DNA of 64,000 nt from Ectocarpus siliculosus (taxonomy: Eukaryota > Sar > Phaeophyceae > Ectocarpales > Ectocarpaceae), in assembly GCA_000310025.1 (NCBI GenBank), contig FN649736.1, forward strand, positions 934,293 through 998,292. The letters are read 5' to 3'. The first letter of the stretch is position 1; every line of letters starts with the position of its first letter. Positions 11,701-23,318 of the stretch are shown here, one piece after another. The notes below the pieces were generated by a model, which ran no database searches, was not told the origin of the DNA, and saw only the letters and a list, made by a program, of their open reading frames with translations. The position numbers and the translations under genes were made by a program.

Positions 11701-13599
11701 TTCGATCAGGACGCCTTCTCCGCCGCGGTGGTAACCCTCCTGATGCTGCTGAAGCCTACCATTCAGGCGAACAACATATTCGCGCTCAACGTAAGGGAGT
11801 GAAGGAACAAGTTGTCATCACGTCATCTTTGTTGCCGCAGCGTACACATCGTGATCGTCTAGCGCGTTTTCGCCGCCTCGTGATCCTCTTCAGTGACTCT
11901 CAAACTGGAAACTCCCTTCCGGGGGTCAACTTTGAACGAAGTACTCCATCTCTGGACTTCTAGAGCGGTAACTTTCGGTTTGCTCTCTATAGTTGCTGTT
12001 TCTCGACATGTAACACTAAATTTCCTGGCTCACAACCTATGGTGATTTTGACGTGGCTCTCGACACAAAAAACGAGCTTCGGCCGATAATCTTTGGGCAG
12101 GGCGAACGCCCGCCACTGGAGGTCTCACCAAACCCACTACTTTCGTCAAACGCCCGCCACTGGGTTGTACTGATCTACTTCAGCGGCGAAACGCCTCATT
12201 TTCTACTTTTGACAGTCATCACCATCACAAGAAAATAATTTGGGTCTGTTTGCGTTTCTCTCCACGTCGTCGAAAATGCTTGAAGTCACTTCTGACGGAA
12301 GAAGAGGCGGAGCGCGCCATGCTGATCGACCGACGCGATGAAGCTGCGGAGGTCGCCTTCCAGGTGAGGGGTGAAGGAACGGCGATAAGGCCCAGGTTGA
12401 TAATACTTGTGATATTCGACGTTTGCACCACCAGGAGATTATACTTATGAATATTGAAAACGTTGAAAACGCGTAAGTATGCAAAACAAGCTCTGTGAGC
12501 ACACGTAAAAAGGACACGTTATCGTGGAATCAGGACGATCGAAATATGTATGTTCAAAGTTCGAACTTGACAATACATAAAGCACTGGACGCCGGTGTAC
12601 ATTTTCTTGGATTCTTGGCATAGAATAATGTGTGTTGGTCTTCGCTCTGACTGCGTACAACAGACTATTGTCCGCCCACTTAACGAAGGGTATTGACGAG
12701 AAAACCACCGTGTACACCAGCCCTCATCTTCCTCACTCGCCTTCGAACCTTCGACGCTCGGGTTGTACTGCGCCGTCCTCCCTGGTAACTACTATATAAA
12801 CCTCGTTTGAACGCTGCGCGGGGGTTGCGAAGACTGAAGTCATGAAGAGAACATTAGCGGATGGATCCTTCGAGAGGAACGTCCTCGTGCCAAAGAATCT
12901 ACACCACGCGGTACCCTCGCCGGAGAAGGTATGCATGCCGCCACCGTCTTCCAGAACCTCTTGTTTCGGGTTAGCCTCGCGTCTTATTTCCTGCGTGAGG
13001 AAATCAGCAGAGAATGTATAGATTTTTGCGGGGGGTGGTGTCTAGTCGAATATTGGAATGATTTGGACGCTCAAAGTTTTAGCAGCTACCATGTCCTACA
13101 GTCGTGGCGCGTTCTGTAAGGGAGCGGGAGAGAGAAGGCGGGAGAGGGAGATACACAACAAAATATCAGGGAGGAGAGGACGACAAAGTCGCTCTCGACC
13201 CAGCTGCAGCGCTGTATCGTTTTCACACCATGCCTTGTTGGACAACGCCGATGATTCAGCCGTCAGGGATTGGATTTGGAATCTCTTCCTTACGAGGAGT
13301 TAGTGGATCTACTACATACAGTAGCGCGTGATTCCCTGCATGCTGGTTGTCGACCGTTCTCAGCCTTCCGCCGTTATTGGATGCAATGTGGTGGACTCTT
13401 GCGCAGTCCAACGCTCTGTACATCCCGGACACGAGTGCTGTATCTGTACCAGTTGTTTCAACGCTTGTCGTGGCCTGGCGTTCGGCAGGTATGCCAGTGG
13501 CTGAAAGACGGTCTCTCCGTGGACCCCTCCAACCCCCCAAGCACGAAGGATCTTTTCGACAACCTCAACGACTTGATCGAGCGATTGACGGGAAACTGA
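5796..13599 (+). CDS. Membrane-anchored coiled-coil protein kinase (10 exons)
   Basis: This is a Ser/Thr-type protein kinase of about 713 aa. Exons: 5796-5837, 7885-8400, 8698-9480, 9850-9905, 10409-10552, 10964-11106, 11618-11790, 12286-12363, about 12833-12928 and 13489-13599. Residues 15-35 (VITAGVAAVAFVSAATFV) form a membrane segment. A charged coiled coil follows (about 40-220), then an acidic Gln/Glu-rich linker. The kinase domain starts at about 415. It has NEGAFGTV as the Gly loop (first Gly replaced by Asn), FALKEV (Lys443), the alpha-C helix AAKEVGWAAMQEVHIL, LMGHDNIIGLKGFDL, the catalytic loop HVDFKPENLL (HRD reads HVD), TDFGLSR and TGTATYMPPKN in place of APE. It ends with VCQWLKDGLSVDPSNPPSTK. 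Intron 5 is GC-AG (AG/GCAAGT), the only choice that keeps frame. The exon 9 start could be 12833 or 12848. Its partner and pathway are unknown. Confidence 0.85.
6211..6252. repeat. GA-rich microsatellite in kinase intron 1
   Basis: A short imperfect (GA)n/(AGAGAAAG) tract in the 2-kb first intron of the kinase gene. Nothing else recognisable was seen in that intron. Confidence 0.7.
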
Positions 13600-16154
13600 G
13601 GGTGGACGTCCTTGCACGGCGTTTGTCTACGAACGCGCTGGGAGATGGTCCGTAATAATATGGTGTCGGTTTGGCCACACACGGCAATAAAAAAAGGCAT
13701 TGGCCATGGGCGTTGCTGGACGTCATGGTCGGTCGTTCTGGTAGCACTCACTCGTGGTTCGAGGAAGGAGGGACGAAGACGATTGATGTGGCGGATCAAG
13801 GGGGAATGCACGACGAGAACCGCGTGTGCTTGTGTCGTTGCTGTTACTGTGTGTGAGATTTTCTCGTTCAAGTACTTGCGCTTCCGAGGCTACGCCTGCA
13901 CAATCCTGGCGCTTGGCCCAAAAAACACATATGTAGTGATTTGTTTTCGTTCACTGCTCACGTCGCCATTGTGAGAAGTAAGGGTCATTGGATACCACCA
14001 GCAGAGAGGAGAGTGACTGCAGCGGGTTTGGTGCTTGACAGTGGACCTCTTGCAACAGGGACTGGACCAATCCCCTACACTGTACCATGTTCCGAATACA
14101 CTTCGGGAAACGGTGATGTTTCTTCCTCCCTCTGTCTTTATCGTGGTGCGTGCTTAGCTGAGAGTTGTTTCAGGAGCAAAGGCCAATGAATTGTTGTGAC
14201 CTGCTATGAGTAGAAGAAGCCGCATCTGCCCTTTCAAAGCCTGAACAAGGCTGTGGTTCACGCACGGGTTACAGATTGTTAAGCCTCCAGGCACCGGGTT
14301 CGTGATTGGCACAGGGTTCCATGGAGTTCAGAGTGAAAATCATAGTTGTTCGGTTTGATGTCAAGTACGCATAGGTGGGTTGAATGTGATGACCTACACA
14401 CACTACGTACATTGATTTTTGTCGAAGAAGTATGTGTGGAAACAAAAGTGGAAAAAATATCTTGGAAATATAGTCTAGCTGTTATTGTGAACGAAGTATG
14501 TTCACTTCGTCGCGCCCCCCTTGATCGATGTAGTAGTTGGCCTCCCACCGGCGATGTCGACGTCAAAGTGAAGGCCCAACGCTTCTCTGTGAGTAATGGT
14601 GCGTGCGTGCTTTCCCGTGAAGAGTGACCGACGCCCAAGCCCTAATACGTATGATGGTACACACTTGAACGAATATTTTTCTTGCACGGAGTTCTCCGCA
14701 CGATACAGCTCAGGGCTGCTCAGGGGCGGGGGTCTAAGGAGCAAGAAAGGTGATGATGCACGGGTATGGATAAGATTGTGTGGTACGAGGTGGTGGGTGG
14801 TGTAGCGCGTCTAGTCACTGAAAATCCAAGATAGATAAGTATGGTCAAGTGTAGTGCCAGACGTAGAAGAAGCGAGCGTGCAGCATACGCTACATTGGTT
14901 TGGAGTTTGGGGCAGACATGGTCGAATGTTGCACCCATGCGAAAGGTGTGGATTTCTTGGGCAACGGCATTGGCAAGCCGGCTCGCAAGGTCTCACAAAC
15001 GAGAGGCTGGTATGAATCCTTCGCTGTTGTATTCCGTGCACGGTCTGAATGAAGCGTGTTTGTGCAAAGTGTAATGTGTGTGCGTTGTGGTTCTTCTACA
15101 TGATGAAGCAGGTCGGTGTCTGGTGGCGGCTGGCGATGCGCATCAAAGGCTTCTAATGATGAAAACAGGAAACGTGACAGCGAGCTGCACGCTGTAACGG
15201 CGGCCGCTTTGCTAAGATGCAACGTCAGCTAAGCTGGGAGGTTCCTTCTCGACACGATGCCCCTATTCAAGTAGATGGGCGTCAATATCCCTCGTCAACT
15301 GCCATGGACTTCTCGAGATACGACGAGACCAAAAACATTTCCAATGTACTAGCCGGCCCGCCAATAGCAAACGTTTGCGTCGCACTGCTTCATTCGTTAT
15401 TATTTTGTCTCATCCATTCTGGACGGCAGGATGCATCTTTTCGTGCATGTGTGGAGCACCAGCCGGGTTCTCCCGTGGCGACTGCCTTCAATTATTTTAA
15501 CGGAAGAAGGACTCAGCAGCTCCGCCTCGCACTCACAACTATGCCCTTTTTCCTTTTTTGACGTCCAAATTGCGCGTTTAATCACCGCAACGAAAAGGTT
15601 CAACCCTCAAACCTACATGAGGCAGCATACCAGGTAGGTAACATTTTACGAGGGTACTTGAACCACGCGCAGTCTAGCATACACTAAAACACGTGGATGT
15701 CACACCCGGCTGACAACCGCAGCAGGCGTAGACTAGCTATGCATCCGCCCACTACCTCTCCGCCAACAGCGCTGTAGACGCAACGGGCCGAAAAACAGAC
15801 AGGCTTTCGTTTCGAGGCCCGCCGATACAGCTCTACTCGACAAGCGTCAAGGAGGGTAAAACACACACCTCCTCGGCGACACAGCCCTCCAAATTTGCCC
15901 AGCAAAACACCACCCACCCCGCGCATGGCACCCGAACGCACTACGAACACATGCAAGCAGGGTCATGGAGTGCCTTCCCGCCGCGAACAAGCGAACGCCC
16001 GCGCAAAAAACACAAAAGCCCGCGACCGCAAATGCTCCAAAAAGAACACGGTCCCGCGTGAAACGTCAATGTTGCCGCTTTCATGTCACGCCCCCCGGCC
16101 ATCGATAGTAGGAGGCGTTTGTAATCAACCACCGGACCCCCCTGGTGTCTTGTG
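13600..16154. other. Convergent intergenic region, probable 3' UTRs
   Basis: A 2.5-kb spacer between the kinase stop and the CS-domain gene stop. Open frames here are short, lack domain motifs and have no matching splice-linked partners. I see no RNA gene. It most likely holds two long 3' UTRs and a little spacer. Confidence 0.55.
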
Positions 16155-19100
16155 TCATCGGCTGTTGGTCGAGGTGAGGTCGTACCATGTAACCTCGTCC
16201 TTCTTGACGAGGGTCACGATCATCTTGCTCTGTCGGACGGGCGGCCGACAGACGATACCAGGTGTCAAGTGCAGCAGTGAAACGGCCGATTGCAGAGGGA
16301 GGAAGGCAGGCAGGGGGTTAAGCTTCTCTCCGCAGGAAAACGGGACACAGGCAGCTGGTGTTGAACGTGTTCCCCGCCCAAGGTATTCCTGATTTGGCAC
16401 AGCAAAGGCAAGGATGATGGCCAGCTTCCTGGTTTATCCTCGTGAATCATAGTCTGGGCCTGCGGAAACCCGGCATATCGCTCCGTCCCGGCATTGTAGG
16501 GATGCGGGGTCAACGGTCTAACGACTACGGCATGCGTTTACATAAGCAACCCCTCGTCCCGCAGATTCTCCACAACAAGCCCCAGGCCCAATGGGGGGGG
16601 GGGCGCTTGCTTGCTACATGATCCGTGCACCGAGGGGTGACCAAGATTTTTCAACAATATGTGTGCCGTTGGATGACGTGCGTCCGGGTAGGCAGACAAA
16701 CACCAATAGAGCCTTCTTCGAGCCATTGTGCATGCAAGTGCACTGAGAGACGTGCCCAACAAAAAAAAGATTTTTACACGGCAGGAAAATGAAAGTTGAC
16801 GCACTACCGACATGCAGCTGCACAAAAAAACACAGCAGTTGATATGTTTGAATCAGATGACTTGCTTCTTGCATCCTCATCGCCCAAAAGTTAGAGCATG
16901 GCTGGTGCGAAGAGTGAGAGGTCAACGTAGTGGAGCTATAGCATGGGTGGCATACAGATAGCTCAGGACAATCATCACGGCCCTGTCTTATCATATTTTC
17001 GTGGCGGTGAAAATCACCTCCTGCGAGATGAACTGTCGTAGCGTGTGGTCGCCTCTGCTGGCTACCGTATGTGCTTCCAACTGCATACGAGTCGCTGGTA
17101 TCATATTGCCACGTCCTCCCTAAAACCACAAACAAGCAAACTAAACTCAACAAACAGCACACACATACATGCCATGTTTTTCTACAACTACAAGTAGTCA
17201 TACCGAAAAACACCAAAGTACATATACCCTGGCTTGTCAGTTCACCCAGAAGAACGTTCGTCGCCGGCCAACACTATTGCGCCTTGTTCCACAGCGAAAC
17301 GTGAAATAGCGCATAAAAACAGAACGGCACCCGTTGGTTATCATCACCAAGACCGCCGCCCTGAGCTACAGTACGCGACGGTAAGGCTCGATTCTACATT
17401 GAGCTGTTCACAGTCACCGCCGCACACACCTTCTTCTTTCGGAACGTGGCCCCCGTGATGTCATCGTGTAGCGATGGGATGTGCAGTCTACGAGACACCC
17501 CGGAAGGAAGTGCTACCTCCAGGTCGAGGCAGCGCGCCTCCCACTTCTGAAAGGACCCAGGCGAGACACACACACACAAATGACGCCGTGCCGCAGAACA
17601 ACGGCATCAAGCACCGCGACAGCAGGCAGCGGGTTGGTTGTGGGAGAGCTGAGGTAGGGGGGGGTGGCCATGGTAGCCTTCCATGGTGTACCGACAAGAG
17701 CGACCAGAACAAAGTCTCTGTCTCTGCCTCTCTCTCTGTCTCTGTTCTCTGTCTCTGTTCTCTGTCTCTGTTCTCTGTCTCTGTTTCTCTCTCTCTCTCT
17801 CTCTCTGTTCTCTGTCTCTTCCGTTCTCTGTCTCTCTCTCTCTGTTCTCTGTCTCTTTCTGTCTCTCTCTCTGTCTCTGCCTCTCTCTCTCACACACACA
17901 CTCCCTCTCTCTGTTCTCTGTTATCTGTCTCTGTTTTTCTCTCTCTGTTCTCTGTCTCTCCCTTTCTCTGTCTCTGTCTCTCTGTTCTCTGTCTCTTTCT
18001 GTCTCTTTCTGTCTCTCTCTCTGTCTCTGCCTCTCTCTCACACACACACACTCCCTCTCTCTGTTCTCTCTTTCTCTCTCTCTCTCTCTCTCTGTTATCT
18101 GTCTCTTCCTTTCTCTGTCTCTCTCTCTCTGTTCTCTGTTATCTGTCTCTGTTTTTCTCTCTCTGTTCTCTGTCTCTCCCTTTCTCTGTCTCTGTCTCTC
18201 TGTTCTCTGTCTCTGTCTCTCTGTTCTCTGTCTCTCCCTTTCTCTGTCTCTGTCTCTCTGTTCTCTGTCTCTGTCTCTCTGTTCTCTGTCTCTTTCTGTC
18301 TCTCTCTCTGTCTCTGCCTCTCTCTCACACACACACTCCCTCTCTCTGTTATCTGTCTCTGTTTTTCTCTCTCTGTTATCTGTCTCTTCCTTTCTCTGTC
18401 TCTGTCTCTCTCTGTGTTCCCAGTGTGTGGGCGGGCGTCTGTCTCACCAAGCTGATACTGTCGTCTTCGATGTCTGCGCAGCCCTCGAGGGGGACGTAGA
18501 TCTTAACCTTGGCCTTCTCGTTGGCCCAGGCGTAGTCGGTCACCTTCTCCGCCTTCTGTGACGCGGCGTGATCGTACACAGCGCAACAGCGCCGCAGTGC
18601 ACGGGCAGAAGAAGCGATAACAGCGAAATCAAGGTATGTGTGTATTGTGCCACAGGATGTGCTGCGTGATTGAGAACAACATGGCGTAGACAAAAGGAAG
18701 CACCGACTCTCTCCCGAGGGGGTGGGAGCTATCCCCCTGCCGTTCACTGAAAATGTTGTGAACATGTTGAGCATTGGAGCCCGAAAATATGAAGAAAAAA
18801 AAACGTGCTGTTCCGACAGACATCCAGCCTTGTACAACCCCCGTGATTGCAAGAGACATCTCAGGATCACCTCTGCCCCCCAATACCGAAATCCAACCTG
18901 ACGTTCACTCCTACCCACCAGAATGCATGCACACCAAACTTGCAGATCGGCATGACATCAAGCCTCCGAGGTGTTACAACACGCATGCGATAGTTAGCGA
19001 CGTGTTTTGCCCAGAACAACACCGGTGCGGATACCCATCGCCTCACACACACCGCATAGACCCGTTGCCGCCGTGGCACCAACATTGTAACAGCACACAC

Positions 19101-22100
19101 ACGGTGACGCACCTTTGGCGCTGGCTTGGTCGCGCTAGTGGTGGCCAAGCGGCGAGGGGCTGATCTCCCATCCCACGAAGGGGTGTCCATTACCCTGGCA
19201 AGGAGAGCGGGTCAAGAGAGGAGGGCGCATGGAACAGGGCGGAATACATGGAGATACTCAATACACGAAAGAGTCTGTACTTGTTCGTCCCACGTGGAAA
19301 CGACGCTTCGGTTGGGAATCAGAGCACACGAGATACCGCCGCCGGGTGACACCGCAACTCCACCCTCCACCCACCATGGCTCCCCACCTGTTCTGTGTAA
19401 GTTCGAAGAATGCTTGTCCCAGGAGAGGCGTTCAAGGTATCGCTTGTACGAAGTACTTGGATTAGTCTGGCCGGTACGTTCAAAACAATACAACATTGGT
19501 AAAGAGCAAGCGGTGCGACCAGGATGTCACCTGACACAAACCACAGTACACCAAAATGTACCAGTAACAAGATTTCCGGCAGACACGCGTGCTGCAGTAG
19601 AGTGCCCATCCCACCACGTGAACCTGACAAGCCTCCTCAAGCTGGTTGCTCCTTCGCCGATCGACAGCAAGCGGTCCGACACTACCCTATGGCGTCAAGT
19701 ACAGCCCGAAGCCTTCCTCAAAAAGACGCAAGACAGCAGTCACACGCGATTCCCTGAACGAGCAACGACAAGCATTAACCGACCTGGGCGGCTGGCCCTC
19801 CACCCCCATTATCCGGCGCTCACAAAACTTCTTCATCCACATCAACAGCCCGGAAAGCCTCTGAAACAAGAGGCCATCAGCTTTCGCCAGACTGAGAACG
19901 CCCCGCGCACGCCAATACCGTGAGCAAGCCGTAGAGATGGCACCGGGTGCGATCGTTTTTCTATAATATTTTTCTCTCGGATTCTTTGTCGCACCTCGAT
20001 GCCATCTCTCCGACCCCGGTGCGGAAACGCAATATTATAAAATCATTTCTTTTAGATTTTTTAAGGCATCCCGGTGCCATCTCTCCGACCGGTGCGATCC
20101 CCGATGAACTACACAAAAGGTGTTGTATGCACGAACCCGGTGCCATCTCCCCGACCGGTAACATAGTATTGATACCAGTGTAGACATACCCACGCGCACA
20201 CACGGTCTTCTGCACACGCAGAGTTGTCACACATCGCTAGCTGACAATGCTATTGAGTAGTATAGAACCACACGTGTAGGCCCGTTGTTGCTGGTTGGAA
20301 GCACACCGGTAACCGCGACGTAGGCTGGTGCGTAACCGCTTTCCATGCAGCGAGTGGTCTTGTGTTTGATGCGAGTTTGACTATGGCGTGACGACAACAA
20401 ACGATATCGTTTCCACCTGAGGTATGCATCGGTACATAAGGCAACAGGAGTTGTCTTCCGCTTTCGTTTAGGTCTTCCGATTACGGATACCAGTACGTAC
20501 GCAGCAGTACAACAGTTTCGTGTTGTGTAAGGTGGGTAGGGTGAGGCTTGTGCGTTGTGTGCTTGGTTGATTTGAGTGTACGGTTGGCGACTTCGATACC
20601 AATTAAAAAAATGAAAATAACTGGCCTCCGGTGTGAACCGCGGCCATGCATACGTACATACAGAACATGAGTGGTGCTCCGCTGACACCGTCCCCACATG
20701 GAAAAGGTACGCACATGTACCTCATTCTCAATCTTCGATTTGGCGGTCGGAGAGATCGTACCCGTTGGACCCCGGTGGGTAAATCGAATTAAATCATGCC
20801 ATTCTTGTATTTTTTTGCGCACCCCGGTGCCATCTCCCCCCCTCGGTGTTTGCCATCGGGATTGGGTTTTCGTCGCTTGGCAATGACGTTGTAAAACAAG
20901 CCAATTCACTTCGTGAACTCGGCAACCAGGTTACCGTTTTTTTCTTTTTTTACCTCGGTTTTTTTTTTTGGCGGTAACCATAATGGTGGTCGAGTAGATC
21001 ATGTTGTGCGGGGTGGAGAAACCTCACTCCACGCAACGGGGGATGATCGTACCACGTTGTGTTAAAATGGTCAAGCTTCCTCGAGGCATTTACACAGTGC
21101 TTACAACTGTCTCTGGAAGTGAAAGCACCAGAAAATAAATTAAGTCATACGTAGCTGTCATCCGTACGCAAGTAAGTAAGCACAAGATGCCGAACACCCT
21201 TAGCAGGATGCAGCTCACCCTTCATGGGACTCGCCAAATACCTCACGGCGCTTCGCGCTTGGTGATGTGAGAGCCTGGTCCGGTGAGAACCCGGCGTGCT
21301 CCGTCCCGGCTTTGTAGGGATGGGAGGTCAATGGTCAAACGATTACGGCATGCACGATTAGGAGTACACCCCCCCCCGGTGCCATCTCCCCGATCGGTGC
21401 CATCTCTCCGACCGGGCCATCTCTTCGACTATTTCGGTACTATCGCATGCCGTGGACGCCGTAAGCAAGCCTTTTGGGGTACACCCCGATGCCCCCCCCC
21501 GCCAAACTCACCAATTGTCAAAGTCTTTGACGAGCAACCTAATTCCCTCCCCCCCCAAAACCACCAACTGCCATCAAACACACACACACACTTGTGACCG
21601 GACACGGACACACCTGTCGTGGGCGTAGTAGTAGCTGTTCTTGCCCTTCCTGGCGAGGTTCTCCCTGAGCGCCGACAGCTGCTCTTCAGTCTGCTGCTGC
21701 GGCGGCGTTTCGCTCCCATCGTCCCCAGCGGGAACGACTGCCCGTGGTAGAGATACAGCAGATATGTCAACGAAAAAAACAATGGCAAAAAAAAACACAA
21801 GGATTTTTTGTGTCTGGACTTGCAGCAGTAGCAGTGCTCGCGCTGCATGGGCGTCAAGGCGTGTGAGCCGCCGCCGAGGTGTAAGGGGCCCAACTGACCT
21901 GAGAGCGGCGAACCACTGTAAGGAAGAACGACTCCTTAAAAATATTCAACACTACCAATCACAGCATGTTGCACGAAGCACGTCCGAAAATACGGCGGGC
22001 GATGCGCTCTGGACGACGGCGCCGACACTTGGTTCTCCACACGTTAACCTTGCTTTGTGGCTGACCGACGTGCCCCGATGCTTCCCCACCCATCCATATT

Positions 22101-22981
22101 CAGATCGATCACCTCGAGATAATTCGTCGTCCAAGACTTTGTGCAAATCGCCCAGCCCGCAAGCGCAATTTTGATTCTCCGATGATATCGTCTATGGTAG
22201 ATTGGAAGCCCGTTGGGGGCGAGCTGGTGTCGGGTGATCCGATCGTGCCAGCAACTTGCTACTTCCATGCAACTGGACGATATCTAGCAGCGAGCGAAGG
22301 AAAAGCGTGCTGGGAGTAAGCAAGAAGAATCTCCAGCGAGGCAACGAAGAAAAAGCGTAAAAATCATTTTCCAATACAAAGGCAGCTGCTGTACCAACCA
22401 TATCCACGAAGAACGCGATGGACCTTGTGATACACCGGCTTTGATTCGCCCGCGTGGGTAGATCAGCAGGCTCACCTGTATCTATGTTATTACGGACCAC
22501 CCGCCCTATGTGCTTAGTCTAACACACCCAGGAAAAGAACAGCAAAAATCATCTCCAACACGCGCCTTCAAGCTCTCTGACCCACCACCCAGCACACGAC
22601 CAGCACCGCAACGCGTGTTGCAAACATGATGCCTCGCTGCTGCTAGGATGTGAATCTTCGCATTGCTCGAGACGCGAAGCTTGCCTACACTGCAGCGTGT
22701 AGATACTAACTACAGCAGCACATCCATGGTGATTTCTAGAAAAGAGAGTGCTGTTTGCCAAGAAGAAACTCCTTGCCCAACCAAGCTACAGCGGGAGAAA
22801 CACACAAGAGTTTAGGTTGTGGATCCACAATGCCTGGCTCATTCCGTGCCATCGCGATACAACCATCCAGTGCTACACCAGACAAACACGTGCTTGAACA
22901 TTCGTGCGGGGCGGGAAAAACGAACAACACACACGTACCGGCCGCCTCGGGGCCTGCTCCTCCGACTTCGCTTGCGGACAT
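16155..22981 (-). CDS. CS-domain (p23/NudC/CacyBP-like) co-chaperone, 6 exons
   Basis: This is a complete 182-aa protein. Minus-strand exons are 22981-22939, 21737-21614, 19194-19113, 18555-18448, 17546-17430 and 16229-16155; phases 1, 2, 0, 0, 0 agree at every junction. Residues 1-35 are acidic and Gln-rich. Residues 36-56 hold LSALRENLARKGKNSYYYAH, followed by a basic Ala/Pro linker (57-83). The CS beta-sandwich spans about 87-182: VTDYAWANEKAKVKIYVPL, CLDLEVALPSGVSRRLHI, FRKKKSKMIVTLVKKDE and the closing TWYDL strand. The strand order and the final KK..TWYDL resemble CacyBP/SIP-type CS domains, which act as HSP90-linked adaptors or in ubiquitin ligase scaffolds. There is no SGS domain after it, so the partner is unclear. 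Only 549 coding bases spread over 6.8 kb; the introns hold a 700-bp CT satellite and dispersed repeats. Confidence 0.88.
16453..16540 (+). repeat. Dispersed ~450-bp repeat, short copy
   Basis: This matches only the distal part of the element at 20921-21371. Shared blocks are CTCCGTCCCGGC-TTGTAGGGATG, then GGTCAA-GGTC-AACGA-TACGGCATGC. It lies in the last intron of the CS-domain gene. Confidence 0.75.
17715..18420. repeat. 700-bp CT-rich satellite (TCTCTGTC)n with CACACA blocks
   Basis: Imperfect repeats of CTCTGTCTCTGT, CTCTCTCT and TTCTCTGT, broken by four CACACACACTCCCTCTC blocks (near 17890, 18041, 18325), which suggest a higher-order unit of roughly 150-280 bp. It sits in intron 4 of the CS-domain gene, so it is transcribed there as a GA-rich strand. 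The Ser/Leu-rich and Arg/Glu-rich open frames across it are products of the repeat, not genes. Confidence 0.95.
19930..20165. repeat. Modular GGTGCCATCTCTCCGACC repeat, copy 2 (array)
   Basis: Four motif copies occur within 235 bp: GAGATGGCACCGGGTGCGATC at 19936 (reverse), then forward copies near 19999, 20079 and 20138. The spacing is irregular (about 60-80 bp), with AT-rich cores between. It lies in the CS-gene intron between exons 2 and 3. Confidence 0.8.
20735..20850. repeat. Modular GGTGCCATCTCTCCGACC repeat, copy 3
   Basis: A reverse motif (GGTCGGAGAGATC) at 20742 and a forward motif (CCCCGGTGCCATCTCC) at 20821 flank an AT-rich core of about 55 bp. The layout is the same as in the copies at 3370 and 20000. 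Confidence 0.75.
20921..21371 (+). repeat. Dispersed ~450-bp repeat, full copy
   Basis: It starts with GGCAACCAGGTTACCG, then a T-rich loop, then GCGGTAACCATAATGG, giving an inverted GGTTACCG/CGGTAACC pair. It continues through GATGCCGAACACCCTTAGCA, GGTGATGTGAGAGCCTGGTC and TTTGTAGGGATG to TACGGCATGCACGATTAGGA. The minus strand at 49638-50065 aligns over the whole length with scattered mismatches. No coding capacity was seen. It lies in CS-gene intron 2. Confidence 0.88.
21375..21425. repeat. Modular GGTGCCATCTCTCCGACC repeat, copy 4 (tandem)
   Basis: Three close head-to-tail motif copies (CCATCTCCCCGATCGG, CCATCTCTCCGACCGG, CCATCTCTTCGAC), directly after the 450-bp element. Confidence 0.8.
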
Positions 22982-23318
22982 TGTCCGGCAGGTACTCTGC
23001 GAGCTGATGAGGGCGTCCGCGGGGTACAGACGACTGCAGAGCGGAGGGAGAGAGAGGGAGAGTAGCAAGGGTAGACAGGACCCGTGTTAGAGTAGTGGTG
23101 TGCCGGAAGGGAAGCACCCGCGTGTGGGTGGAAAGGGGCAGTTCATATGGCAGTTAGAGGGGGGGGGGCGCAGAAAGTACCCAGTCATCCCAGGTCCGGT
23201 GTTCCCATAAATAGCATGTTGGTTTCCCGGGCGTTGTTGCGCCGCATGCCAGCACCAGGTGTCGCGCTGTCGCGCCGCGATCTTTCTCTCTCGCGCTCTC
23301 TCTCCGTCTCTGAATGAA
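22982..23318. promoter_or_regulatory. Shared divergent promoter region, CS gene / EGF-like gene
   Basis: 337 bp separate the two start codons. On the plus strand a TATA-like CATAAATA lies near 23205, about 110 bp before the EGF-like ATG. A pyrimidine-rich CTTTCTCTCTCGCGCTCTCTCT tract lies just before that ATG. Both marks are weak. Confidence 0.5.

Noticed and set aside
17664-18561. Long Ser/Leu-rich plus-strand and Arg/Glu-rich minus-strand open frames of 240-340 aa
   Set aside because: They are produced by the CT/GA satellite, which lacks stop codons in several frames; they show no domain and lie in an intron of the CS-domain gene.
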